DNA from: Streptomyces gilvus
Lineage (GTDB): Bacteria; Actinomycetota; Actinomycetes; Streptomycetales; Streptomycetaceae
Length of the DNA stretch: 64,000 nucleotides
Reading direction: 5' to 3'
Assembly: GCF_022513565.1 (NCBI RefSeq)
Contig: NZ_JAKWBE010000012.1
Span: forward strand, 186,001-250,000
Part shown: in pieces, positions 1 to 7,407 of the stretch
Layout: the number at the start of each line of letters is the position of its first letter
How positions within the stretch are numbered: position 1 is the first letter of the stretch
Notes under the pieces: generated by a model
The model's input: the letters and a program-made list of their open reading frames with translations, nothing else
Told to the model about the DNA's origin: nothing
The model's database searches: none
Translations under genes and position numbers: made by a program

Positions 1-3
1 ACG

Positions 4-35
4 GAAGAGGGGCGGGTCACCTGGTGACCCTCTTC
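4..35 (-). terminator. Hairpin at the end of the PAC2 gene
   Basis: Two nested inverted repeats are visible. The inner arms are GGGTCACC and GGTGACCC around a single base, and the outer arms are GAAGAGG and CCTCTTC. The structure directly abuts the stop codon of the minus-strand PAC2 gene, so it probably ends that transcript. There is no T-run, so it would be an intrinsic terminator of the GC-rich Streptomyces kind or simply an mRNA 3' stem. Confidence 0.4.
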
Positions 36-941
36 TCACTCCTCGGAGGACTCGTCGTCCTCGCCGCCCGGTTTCGGCGGTGTCGTCGGGGGTTTGGTAT
101 GGCCGTCCCGGCGCCGCAGATACCGCTCGAACTCGCGGGCGATCGCCTCGCCCGACGCCTCCGGCAGCTCCGCCGTGTCCCGGGCCTCCTCCAGCGTCTG
201 GACGTACTCGGCGACCTCGCTGTCCTCGGCCGCCAGCTGGTCCACGCCGACCTGCCAGGCACGCGCGTCCTCGGGCAGCTCGCCCAGCGGGATGCGCACG
301 TCGATCAGGTCCTCCAGCCGGTTGAGCAGGGCCAGGGTCGCCTTCGGGTTCGGCGGCTGCGACACGTAGTGCGGTACGGCCGCCCACAGCGACACCGCCG
401 GTACGCCGGCGTGCGTGCAGGCCTCCTGGAGGACGCCGACGATGCCCGTGGGGCCCTCGTACTTGGTCTCCTCCAGGTCCATCCGCTGGGCCAGGTCCGG
501 GTCGGACGTGGTCCCGCTGATCGGGACCGGACGCGTGTGCGGGGTGTCGCCGAGCAGGGCGCCCAGGACGACCACCAGTTCCACGCCCAGCTCGTGCGCG
601 AAGCCGAGCAGCTCGTTGCAGAACGAGCGCCACCGCATGGACGGTTCGATACCGCGGACGAGCACGAGATCTCGCGGCTTCTCGCCGCCGACGCGGACGA
701 CGGACAGCCTCGTCGTCGGCCAGGTGATCTTGCGCACCCCCGCGTCCATCCACACCGTGGGGCGGTTCACCTGGAAGTCGTAGTAGTCCTCGGCGTCCAG
801 CGCCGCGAAGACCTCGCCCTTCCACTCCCTGTCCAGATGCGCGACCGCGGTGGAGGCGGCGTCGCCGGCATCGTTCCAGCCCTCGAACGCGGCCACCATG
901 ACCGGGTCGATCAGCTCGGGAACCCCCTCGAGCTCGATCAC
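36..941 (-). CDS. PAC2 family protein (proteasome-assembly-chaperone-like)
   Basis: The 301-residue protein belongs to the PAC2 family, which is related to the eukaryotic proteasome assembly chaperone 2. Its bacterial role is not established. The N-terminus reads IELEGVPELIDPVMVAAFEGWNDAGDAAS-like, the conserved family opening, followed by an alpha/beta core and an acidic, proline-rich tail ending in DDESSEE. An upstream extension to position 1088 is open, but I chose the GTG at 941 because GGAAGGAGG sits 5 nt before it and homology starts there. It lies a few genes from metH, as its homologue Rv2125 does in M. tuberculosis, and about 19 kb from the proteasome genes. A direct proteasome link is only suggestive. 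Confidence 0.85.
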   Translation of the reverse strand: MIELEGVPELIDPVMVAAFEGWNDAGDAASTAVAHLDREWKGEVFAALDAEDYYDFQVNRPTVWMDAGVRKITWPTTRLSVVRVGGEKPRDLVLVRGIEPSMRWRSFCNELLGFAHELGVELVVVLGALLGDTPHTRPVPISGTTSDPDLAQRMDLEETKYEGPTGIVGVLQEACTHAGVPAVSLWAAVPHYVSQPPNPKATLALLNRLEDLIDVRIPLGELPEDARAWQVGVDQLAAEDSEVAEYVQTLEEARDTAELPEASGEAIAREFERYLRRRDGHTKPPTTPPKPGGEDDESSEE

Positions 942-1106
942 CCAGGCCTCCTTCCGACGTGCCCTCGCTTGACCCACCAACCTTACGGCGTCCGGCGGGG
1001 GCGCCCGCAGCCCCCTTGCACGGGGGAGTGAACGGATCACTGCCCCGTCCGAGCCCCTCGAACACCCAAGATCGCCACCCCGGGCCACCCCGGCGCGGGG
1101 AGCCGT

Positions 1107-1778
1107 TCAGAGCGTCGACCGCAGCCACTGCTCCACGCTCGCGATGTGCACCGTCGCCCAGGAGCGGGCCGCCTCCGCGTCCCGGTCGTGCAGGGCGGCG
1201 AGGATCGCGCGGTGCTCGTGCAGAGTGCGGCTGACGGCGTCCTCCTGGGTCAGGCCGCGCCAGATCCGGGCCCGGGTGGTGGGCCCCGACAGACCGTCAA
1301 GCAGCGAGCAGAGCACGGAGTTTCCCGAGCTCTGCACGATGCCCCGGTGGAAGTCCAGGTCGCAGGCGACCAGCTCCTCCACCGACGGCGCCTCGCCCAG
1401 CTTGTCCAACTGGGCCGACAGCGCGTCCAGTTGCTGCTCGCTGATCCGGGAGGCCGCCATCGCGGTCGCGGCCGGCTCCAGGATGCGGCGCACCGCGAGG
1501 AACTCCAGGACCGTGTCGTCCCGGTGGAAGTCGACGACGAAACTCAGCGCCTCCAGCAGGAGTTGCGGGTCCAGACTGGTCACGTACGTGCCGTCGCCCT
1601 GCCGCACGTCCAGGATCCGGATGAGCGACAGGGCGCGTACCGCCTCGCGCAGGGAGTTGCGGGAAAGGCCCAGCTCGGAGGCGAGTTCGCTCTCTTTCGG
1701 CAGCCGGTCGCCGGGGCGCAGCGCGCCGGAGACGATCATTCCCTTGATCTTCTCGATCGCCTCGTCGGTGACTGCCAT
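1107..1778 (-). CDS. FadR-subfamily GntR transcriptional regulator
   Basis: The 223-residue protein has an N-terminal winged helix-turn-helix (residues ~5-70, with LPKESELASELGLSRNSLRE as the recognition region). A C-terminal all-helical FCD ligand domain follows (~85-215), containing the metal-site histidines expected of the family, for example LDFHRG and LHEHRAI. FCD regulators usually bind small carboxylic or sugar acids. The start at 1778 has GGGAGG about 7 nt upstream; a longer frame to 1850 would run through the operator. An almost perfect 17-bp inverted repeat lies 33 bp upstream of the start, so autoregulation is likely. The ligand cannot be read from sequence, and no catabolic gene is adjacent except the glycerol operon, which has its own IclR regulator. 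Confidence 0.85.
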   Translation of the reverse strand: MAVTDEAIEKIKGMIVSGALRPGDRLPKESELASELGLSRNSLREAVRALSLIRILDVRQGDGTYVTSLDPQLLLEALSFVVDFHRDDTVLEFLAVRRILEPAATAMAASRISEQQLDALSAQLDKLGEAPSVEELVACDLDFHRGIVQSSGNSVLCSLLDGLSGPTTRARIWRGLTQEDAVSRTLHEHRAILAALHDRDAEAARSWATVHIASVEQWLRSTL

Positions 1779-1810
1779 GTCCGGCCTCCCTGTCGTTCCC
1801 GTGCGCCGTA

Positions 1811-1827
1811 AAGACATCCGATGTCTT
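1811..1827. promoter_or_regulatory. Operator-like inverted repeat upstream of the GntR gene
   Basis: The sequence AAGACATC-C-GATGTCTT is a perfect 8-bp inverted repeat around one base. It lies just upstream of the minus-strand GntR/FadR-type gene. The size and compact spacing fit a dimeric FadR-family site, so autorepression is the simplest reading. Confidence 0.6.
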
Positions 1828-1900
1828 ACGACGACATTATGGGGGTTCACCGGACTGAACGGGACGGTGAAGTCTCAGGCCAGGGCAAACCTGGTCATGC

Positions 1901-1938
1901 GCAGGGGGCGGCTCCGTCGGCGGGGAGCCGCCCCCTGC
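1901..1938 (-). terminator. Strong terminator of the glp operon
   Basis: A 15-bp perfect stem (GCAGGGGGCGGCTCC pairing with GGAGCCGCCCCCTGC) with an 8-nt loop lies 12 nt after the glpD stop codon. It closes the minus-strand glpF-glpK-glpD transcript. Confidence 0.8.
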
Positions 1939-1950
1939 CCGGCGGGCCGG

Positions 1951-3567
1951 CTACTCCTTGTCGAGCAGGTCCTGCACCTTGGCCCGCACCTCGTCCGTGG
2001 CCAGGCCGCGGATCGTCAGCGTCGTGCGGCGGCGCAGCACGTCGTCCGGGGTCTGGGCCCACTCGTGGTCGCGGGCGTAGACGACCTGCGCCCAGATCTC
2101 CGGCGCGTCCGGGTGGACCCGCTCGCCCAGTTCCGGGTTGTCGTTCGCCAGGCGGGCGATGTCGAAGGCCAGGGAGCCGTAGTGCGTCGCGAGGTGCTTC
2201 GCCGTGTCGGCGGCCATCCGCGGGCCCGGCGCCGGGTTGTCGACCAGCAGACGGTGGGCGACCGCGCGCGGGTTGGCGACACCGGGCAGCGGCAGCTTCT
2301 TCGGCAGGGAGGCGATCGGCTCGAAGTCGTCACCGAGCGGGGCGCCCGGCAGCGCCTCCAGCTTCTTCATGACCGTGCGGCCGATGTGCCGGAAGGTCGT
2401 CCACTTGCCGCCCGCGACGGACAGCATGCCGCCCCGGCCCTCGGTGACGACCGTCTCCCGCTTGGCCTTCGCCGTGTCGCCGGGACCGCCCGGCAGCACC
2501 CGCAGACCCGCGAAGGAGTAGGTGATCAGGTCACGGCTCAGCTGCTGGTCCCGGACCGAGAACGCGGCCTCGTCCAGGATCTGGGCCGTGTCCTTCTCGG
2601 TGACCGTGACGTCCGCCGGGTCGCCCTCGAACTCCTCGTCGGTCGTGCCGAGCAGCAGCATGTCCTCCCAGGGGAGGGCGAAGGTGATGCGGTACTTGTC
2701 GATGGGCGTGGCCAGCGCCGCCTTCCAGGGCGAGGTGCGCTTGAGGACCAGGTGCGCGCCCTTGGAGAGGCGGATGGACGGGGCCGCGTTCGGGTCCTCC
2801 ATCCGGCGCAGGTGGTCCACCCACGGCCCGGTCGCGTTGAGCACCAGCCGGGCGTTCACGCCGAACTCGTCGCCGGTCGTGCGGTCCTTGAGGTCCGCGC
2901 CGGTCACCCGGCCCCCCGTGAACCTCAGGCCGGTCACCTCGGCGTGGTTCAGCACGACGGCGCCCGCCTCGACGGCCGCGCGGACCGTCATCAGCGCCAT
3001 GCGCGCGTCGTTCATCTGGTCGTCGCCGTACACCGCGACGGCCTTGAGGTTGTCGGTGCGCAGCTCCGGCACGTCCTGCGCCGCCTTCGCGGGGGAGAGC
3101 AGGTGGCCCACGCCGTCACCGAACGCGGAGAGCGCGGAGTAGGCGAAGACGCCCGCCCCGAGCTTCACGGCGCCGTGCGGCCCGCCCTTGTACACGGGGA
3201 GGTAGAACGTGAGCGGGTTCGCCAGGTGGGGGGCCACCTGGCGGGAGACCGCACGGCGCTCGAAGTGGTTCTCCGCCACCAGCTTCACCGCGCCGGTCTG
3301 CAGATAGCGCAGACCGCCGTGGAGCAGCTTGGAGGAGGCGGAGGAGGTGGCGCCGGCGAAGTCGCCGGCGTCGACCAGAGCCACCCTCAGGCCGGACTGC
3401 GCGGCGTGCCAGGCGGTGGAGATGCCCAGGATGCCGCCGCCGATGACGAGAAGGTCGTACGACGCCCTGGCGAGCTGCTCCCGGGTCTCGGCGCGGCTCG
3501 GGTTCGAGCCGGAGGCCGGGTGCGTCCCCAGGGCAGGCACGGACTGGAGGGTGGACTGACTGGTCAT
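1951..3567 (-). CDS. glpD: Aerobic glycerol-3-phosphate dehydrogenase
   Basis: The 538-residue flavoprotein oxidises glycerol-3-phosphate to dihydroxyacetone phosphate at the membrane, passing electrons to quinone. The FAD-binding Rossmann motif VIGGGILGISTAWHAAQ lies near residues 41-57, followed by the DAO-family stretch ASSKLLHGGLRYLQTG. The C-terminal domain (about residue 410 on) matches DAO_C. It is the last gene of glpF-glpK-glpD, 51 nt after glpK, and is followed by a strong terminator. The start has GAGGAG about 12 nt upstream, a little distant. Length is normal for the actinobacterial enzyme. Confidence 0.95.
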   Translation of the reverse strand: MTSQSTLQSVPALGTHPASGSNPSRAETREQLARASYDLLVIGGGILGISTAWHAAQSGLRVALVDAGDFAGATSSASSKLLHGGLRYLQTGAVKLVAENHFERRAVSRQVAPHLANPLTFYLPVYKGGPHGAVKLGAGVFAYSALSAFGDGVGHLLSPAKAAQDVPELRTDNLKAVAVYGDDQMNDARMALMTVRAAVEAGAVVLNHAEVTGLRFTGGRVTGADLKDRTTGDEFGVNARLVLNATGPWVDHLRRMEDPNAAPSIRLSKGAHLVLKRTSPWKAALATPIDKYRITFALPWEDMLLLGTTDEEFEGDPADVTVTEKDTAQILDEAAFSVRDQQLSRDLITYSFAGLRVLPGGPGDTAKAKRETVVTEGRGGMLSVAGGKWTTFRHIGRTVMKKLEALPGAPLGDDFEPIASLPKKLPLPGVANPRAVAHRLLVDNPAPGPRMAADTAKHLATHYGSLAFDIARLANDNPELGERVHPDAPEIWAQVVYARDHEWAQTPDDVLRRRTTLTIRGLATDEVRAKVQDLLDKE

Positions 3568-3618
3568 TTCGGGTTCTTACTCCTCATCAGAGCGTGCGAG
3601 AGCCGTCAGGAACTCTCG

Positions 3619-5160
3619 TCAGCTCTCGTCGTCCTCGAGCCAGCCCATGGTCCGCTCGACGGCCTTGAGCCAGCTCTTGTACTCACGGTCGCGGGCGTCC
3701 GCGTCCATGCGGGGGGTCCACTCGGCGGCCCGGCGCCAGTTGGCGCGGAGGTCGTCCGTGCTGGTCCAGAAGCCGACGGCGAGACCGGCGGCGTAGGCGG
3801 CGCCGAGGCAGGTGGTCTCGGCGACCATCGGGCGCACCACGGGCGCGTCCAGGAAGTCCGAGAGGGTCTGCATCAGCAGGTTGTTGGAGGTCATGCCGCC
3901 GTCGACCTTGAGGGCCGCGAGCTCCACGCCCGAGTCCTTGGTCATGGCGTCCGTGATCTCACGGGTCTGCCAGGCGGTGGCCTCCAGGACCGCGCGGGCC
4001 AGGTGCGCCTTGGTGACGTACCGGGTCAGACCGGCGATCACACCGCGGGCGTCGGAGCGCCAGTACGGGGCGAACAGACCGGAGAAGGCCGGCACGAAGT
4101 AGGCGCCGCCGTTGTCCTCGACGGACAGGGCGAGCGTCTCGATCTCGGCGGCGGTGGAGATCAGGCCCATCTGGTCGCGCATCCACTGCACCAGCGAACC
4201 GGTGACGGCGATCGAGCCCTCCAGGGCGTAGACCGGCTTGTCGTCGCCGATGCGGTAGCCGACCGTGGTCAGCAGGCCCGAGTAGGAGTTGATGATCTTC
4301 TCACCGGTGTTCATCAGCATGAAGGTGCCGGTGCCGTACGTGGACTTGGCCTCGCCCTCGGAGAAGCAGGTCTGGCCGAACAGGGCCGCCTGCTGGTCGC
4401 CGAGCGCGGAGGCGACCGGGATGCCGCCGAGCAGCTCGCCCAGCTTGCCGCCGGTGACCTCGCCGTAGATCTCGGAGGAGGAGCGGATCTCGGGCAGCAT
4501 CGCAGGCGGCACACCGATCGACTCGGCGATCTTCTCGTCCCACTCCAGGGTGTGGAGGTTCATCAGCAGGGTGCGGGAGGCGTTGGTGACGTCGGTGTAG
4601 AGCTTGCCGCCGTTGACACCACCGGTGAGGTTCCAGATGACCCAGGTATCCATGGTGCCGAAGAGGATGTCGCCGCGCTCGGCGCGCTCGCGCAGGCCCT
4701 CGACGTTGTCGAGCAGCCAGCGGGCCTTGGGGCCGGCGAAGTAGGAGGCGAGGGGGAGACCCGTCTCGCGGCGGAAGCGGTCCTGGCCGACGTTGCGGCC
4801 GAGCTCCTTGCACAGGGCGTCGGTGCGGGTGTCCTGCCAGACGATGGCGTTGTGGACGGGCTCACCGGTGTTCTTGTCCCACAGCAGCGTGGTCTCGCGC
4901 TGGTTGGTGATGCCGATGGCCTTGATGTCGTCCCGGGTGATGCCGGCCTTCTGGATGGCTCCGGCGACGACCTCCTGGACGTTGGTCCAGATCTCGTTGG
5001 CGTTGTGCTCGACCCAGCCCGGCTTGGGGAAGATCTGCTCGTGCTCCTTCTGGTCGACGGAGACGATACGGCCGTCCCGGTCGAAGACGATGCAGCGGCT
5101 GGAGGTGGTGCCCTGGTCGATGGCGGCGATGAAGGGGCCGGCGGTGTGCGCGTCGGTCAC
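3619..5160 (-). CDS. glpK: Glycerol kinase
   Basis: The 513-residue FGGY-family kinase phosphorylates glycerol to sn-glycerol-3-phosphate with ATP. Visible marks are the ATP-binding IDQGTTSSRCIVFD near residue 14, WQDTRTD in the substrate domain, GALGDQQAALFGQ-type (here ASALGDQQAALFGQ) and the C-terminal DGGMTSNNLLMQ signature. The start is GTG with AGGAG 6 nt before it. It sits between glpF and glpD with about 50-nt gaps, in one transcription unit probably repressed by GylR. Confidence 0.96.
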   Translation of the reverse strand: MTDAHTAGPFIAAIDQGTTSSRCIVFDRDGRIVSVDQKEHEQIFPKPGWVEHNANEIWTNVQEVVAGAIQKAGITRDDIKAIGITNQRETTLLWDKNTGEPVHNAIVWQDTRTDALCKELGRNVGQDRFRRETGLPLASYFAGPKARWLLDNVEGLRERAERGDILFGTMDTWVIWNLTGGVNGGKLYTDVTNASRTLLMNLHTLEWDEKIAESIGVPPAMLPEIRSSSEIYGEVTGGKLGELLGGIPVASALGDQQAALFGQTCFSEGEAKSTYGTGTFMLMNTGEKIINSYSGLLTTVGYRIGDDKPVYALEGSIAVTGSLVQWMRDQMGLISTAAEIETLALSVEDNGGAYFVPAFSGLFAPYWRSDARGVIAGLTRYVTKAHLARAVLEATAWQTREITDAMTKDSGVELAALKVDGGMTSNNLLMQTLSDFLDAPVVRPMVAETTCLGAAYAAGLAVGFWTSTDDLRANWRRAAEWTPRMDADARDREYKSWLKAVERTMGWLEDDES

Positions 5161-5210
5161 TGTGTGCTCCTGGGGTTCCGTGAGTTAGGGGGAAGGTCTA
5201 CCGAGTTGCT

Positions 5211-6011
5211 TCAGGCAAAAGCGACGTTGTAGAGGCCCGCGGCGATCGCGCCGCCGATGAGCGGACCGACCACCGGGATCCAGGCGTAGCCCCAGTCGGA
5301 GCCGCCCTTGTTGGGCAGGGGCAGAAGGGCGTGCACGATGCGCGGGCCCAGGTCACGGGCCGGGTTGATCGCGTAGCCCGTCGGACCGCCGAGGGACAGA
5401 CCGATGGAGACGACGACCAGCGAGGTGATCAGGGCGCCGAGGACGCCCAGGCCCTTGCCGCTGTCGTTGAGACCCTGGGTGAGCACCGCGAGGACGAGCA
5501 CGATGGTGCCGATCACCTCGGTGGCGACGTTCTGCCAGGCTACGCGGACCTCGGGGCCGGTGGAGAAGATGCCCAGGACCGGGCCGGCGCCCTTCTCCTG
5601 CGCCTCGACGGCCTTCGCGGCGGTGGCCTGCGCACCCGGACCGCCGACGATCTCCCGGTCGGTGAGGTGCGCGTGGAACTGGCCGTAGTAGGCGATCCAG
5701 ACCAGAGCCGCACCGATCATGGCGCCGAGCAGCTGCCCGCCCCAGTAGACCGGGACCTGGCTCCACTCGATGCCGTTCTTCTTGAGCGCGAGGGCGAGCG
5801 TCACGGCCGGGTTGAGGTGCGCGCCGGAGAGCGGTGCCGAGGTGTAGACGGCCGTCAGAACGGCGAAACCCCACCCGAAGGTGATGGCGAGCCAGCCGGC
5901 GTTACGGGCCTTGGAGGCCTTCAGCGTCACGGCGGCGCAGACGCCTCCGCCGAGCAGGATGAGTATGGCGGTACCGATGGTCTCGCCGATGAAGATGTCG
6001 GAGCTGGACAC
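5211..6011 (-). CDS. glpF: Glycerol uptake facilitator (aquaglyceroporin)
   Basis: The 266-residue MIP-family channel admits glycerol by facilitated diffusion. Both half-helix motifs are present: HLNPAVTLAL near residue 65 and YAINPARDLGPR near residue 208; the Asp after the second motif's Arg is typical of glycerol rather than water channels. Six membrane helices are evident. The insertion between helices (around GPGAQATAAKAVEAQEKG) is longer than in E. coli GlpF. The GTG start has AAGGAG 6 nt upstream. It is first in the glp operon, and two GylR-like sites lie in its leader. Confidence 0.94.
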   Translation of the reverse strand: MSSSDIFIGETIGTAILILLGGGVCAAVTLKASKARNAGWLAITFGWGFAVLTAVYTSAPLSGAHLNPAVTLALALKKNGIEWSQVPVYWGGQLLGAMIGAALVWIAYYGQFHAHLTDREIVGGPGAQATAAKAVEAQEKGAGPVLGIFSTGPEVRVAWQNVATEVIGTIVLVLAVLTQGLNDSGKGLGVLGALITSLVVVSIGLSLGGPTGYAINPARDLGPRIVHALLPLPNKGGSDWGYAWIPVVGPLIGGAIAAGLYNVAFA

Positions 6012-6140
6012 CCGCGACTCCTTAGTCCTTCGTCCAGGGGACCGAACCCCGGGTCCCTCCGGAGGTTCGAGCTGCCCTCGGGGTGAGAGCGGTGTCGGCC
6101 CTTGGCGTTGTCACACTCTAACGCGTATTGCCGGTAGGTG

Positions 6141-6155
6141 TTCGACAATGCCGAC
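6141..6155. promoter_or_regulatory. Candidate GylR operator 1 at glpF
   Basis: TTCGACAATGCCGAC is one base from a perfect TTCGRCA-N-TGYCGAA palindrome. The same 15-mer with one change is found upstream of gylR. It lies 130 bp upstream of the glpF start. IclR-family regulators such as GylR bind palindromes of this size. Confidence 0.6.
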
Positions 6156-6199
6156 CGATGGACGGGAGTCTTGCCGGGGCGTTACGCGCTCGTCAAGAG

Positions 6200-6212
6200 T
6201 TCGGTTGTCGAA
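6200..6212. promoter_or_regulatory. Candidate GylR operator 2 at glpF
   Basis: TTCGGTTGTCGAA is a 13-bp near-perfect palindrome. Its complement TTCGACAACCGAA matches the shorter site next to gylR at 11 of 13 positions. It lies 44 bp from the 15-bp site. Confidence 0.5.
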
Positions 6213-6294
6213 AGAACGGCCGAAAACGCGATCGTTACTGATTGCTGTGAGCAGTCGATCTTGCAGGTCAGACGGGTACTGGCGAGTAACAACA

Positions 6295-6326
6295 AGGGCC
6301 GGGGCACACCACCGCGCCCCGGCCCT
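6295..6326. terminator. Terminator after gylR
   Basis: An 11-bp perfect stem, AGGGCCGGGGC with GCCCCGGCCCT, closes a 10-nt loop 33 bp past the gylR stop. It separates gylR from the glp promoter region, so gylR is probably its own transcript with some read-through possible. Confidence 0.7.
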
Positions 6327-6359
6327 CACCCACCCCTGCTCGTACAGGTGTACGACCCC

Positions 6360-7124
6360 TCAGAAGCGCCCCGCGCCCAAATCCCGCGAGACCGCGCGTG
6401 CGCAGTCCCGCACCGCCGCGATCAGCTCCGGACGCAGCTCCCCGTCCCGGCGCAGCCGCTCCACCGCCCCGGTGATGCCGACCGCGCCCACCGGCATCCG
6501 CCGCCGGTCGTGGATGGGCGCCGCGACCGACGCCACGCCCTCCCAGGTCTCCTCGACGTCGGACGCGTAGCCACGCGCGCGCGTGATGTCGAGGATGTGC
6601 TCGAAGTCCTCCAGGTCGCACGTGGTGCGCTCGGTGAACGGCTTGCGGTCGGCCTCGACGGCCTCGCTGTGCGCCACCGGGTCGTACGCCGACAGCACCT
6701 TGCCCAGAGCCGTGGAGTGCAGCGGCTGCATCGCCCCGATCTCCAGCACCTGCCGGCTGTCGTCGGGCCGGAAGACGTGGTGCACGATCAGCACGCCCTG
6801 CTGGTGCAGCACGCCGAGATAGACGCTCTCGCCGCTCGACCGCGCCAGGTCGTCCGTCCACACCAGGGCGCGCGCCCGCAGCTCGTGCACGTCGAGATAG
6901 GTGGTGCCCAGGCGCAGCAGCTCGGCGCCCAGCTGATAGCGCCCGGAGGCGTCGTCCTGCTCGACGAAACCCTCGGCCTGCAACGTGCGCAGAATGCCGT
7001 GGGCGGTGCCTTTGGCGAGGCCCAGCGACGAGGCGATGTCCGAGAGGCCGAGCCGTCGCTCGCCGCCCGCGAGCAGCCGCAGCATCGCGGCCGCCCGTTC
7101 GAGCGACTGGATGTTCCGTGCCAT
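6360..7124 (-). CDS. gylR: IclR-family glycerol operon repressor
   Basis: The 254-residue regulator has an N-terminal winged HTH (residues ~4-65, LSDIASSLGLAKGTAHGILRTL) and a C-terminal IclR effector domain (~80-250, with the SVAAPIHD and GAVGITG segments). Its position upstream of glpFKD and its length match Streptomyces GylR, the glycerol-3-phosphate-responsive repressor of the gyl operon. The ATG at 7124 is preceded by GGAGG; the reading frame stays open upstream to 7601 but without family similarity. Two sites resembling those upstream of glpF lie in front of it, suggesting autoregulation. Confidence 0.92.
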   Translation of the reverse strand: MARNIQSLERAAAMLRLLAGGERRLGLSDIASSLGLAKGTAHGILRTLQAEGFVEQDDASGRYQLGAELLRLGTTYLDVHELRARALVWTDDLARSSGESVYLGVLHQQGVLIVHHVFRPDDSRQVLEIGAMQPLHSTALGKVLSAYDPVAHSEAVEADRKPFTERTTCDLEDFEHILDITRARGYASDVEETWEGVASVAAPIHDRRRMPVGAVGITGAVERLRRDGELRPELIAAVRDCARAVSRDLGAGRF

Positions 7125-7145
7125 CGCCGTCCTGCCTCCGTCCCC

Positions 7146-7158
7146 TTCGACAGCCGAG
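7146..7158. promoter_or_regulatory. Candidate GylR operator 1 at gylR
   Basis: TTCGACAGCCGAG lies about 20 bp upstream of the gylR start. It matches the complement of the short glpF-proximal site at 11 of 13 positions. Confidence 0.45.
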
Positions 7159-7178
7159 TTACGGCGCCGCTGCCGCTG

Positions 7179-7193
7179 TTCGGCAATGTCGAA
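7179..7193. promoter_or_regulatory. Candidate GylR operator 2 at gylR
   Basis: TTCGGCAATGTCGAA is a 15-bp palindrome with only its centre unpaired. It lies 55 bp upstream of the gylR start, on the side facing metH. Its complement is nearly identical to the 15-mer upstream of glpF. Confidence 0.6.
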
Positions 7194-7407
7194 CACTACC
7201 GGTCGATGCCGACCCACCGCTAATGGTCGGTGGACATCTGTTGCGTCACCGGTGTCCCGTCGGTGACCTGCCGCCATCCTGGTCCGTCCCGTGGACTGCC
7301 CCACCATCCCGGACGGGACCCGGCTACCCTGGCGGCGTGCGCCCTCCCTGGGAAGACCCGGGGACCACGCAAAGCCGACAGCCGTCGCACTCAAGGGAGC
7401 CCCTTTC

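Noticed and set aside
1144..5232. Plus-strand open frame of 1362 codons over the glp genes
   Set aside because: It is the mirror of GntR, glpD and glpK on the minus strand; composition is a high-GC chance frame and no protein family is visible.
7125..7407. SAM, SAH or cobalamin riboswitch upstream of metH
   Set aside because: None of the recognisable conserved cores (for example the B12-box pattern) was found by eye. A covariance search would be decisive.
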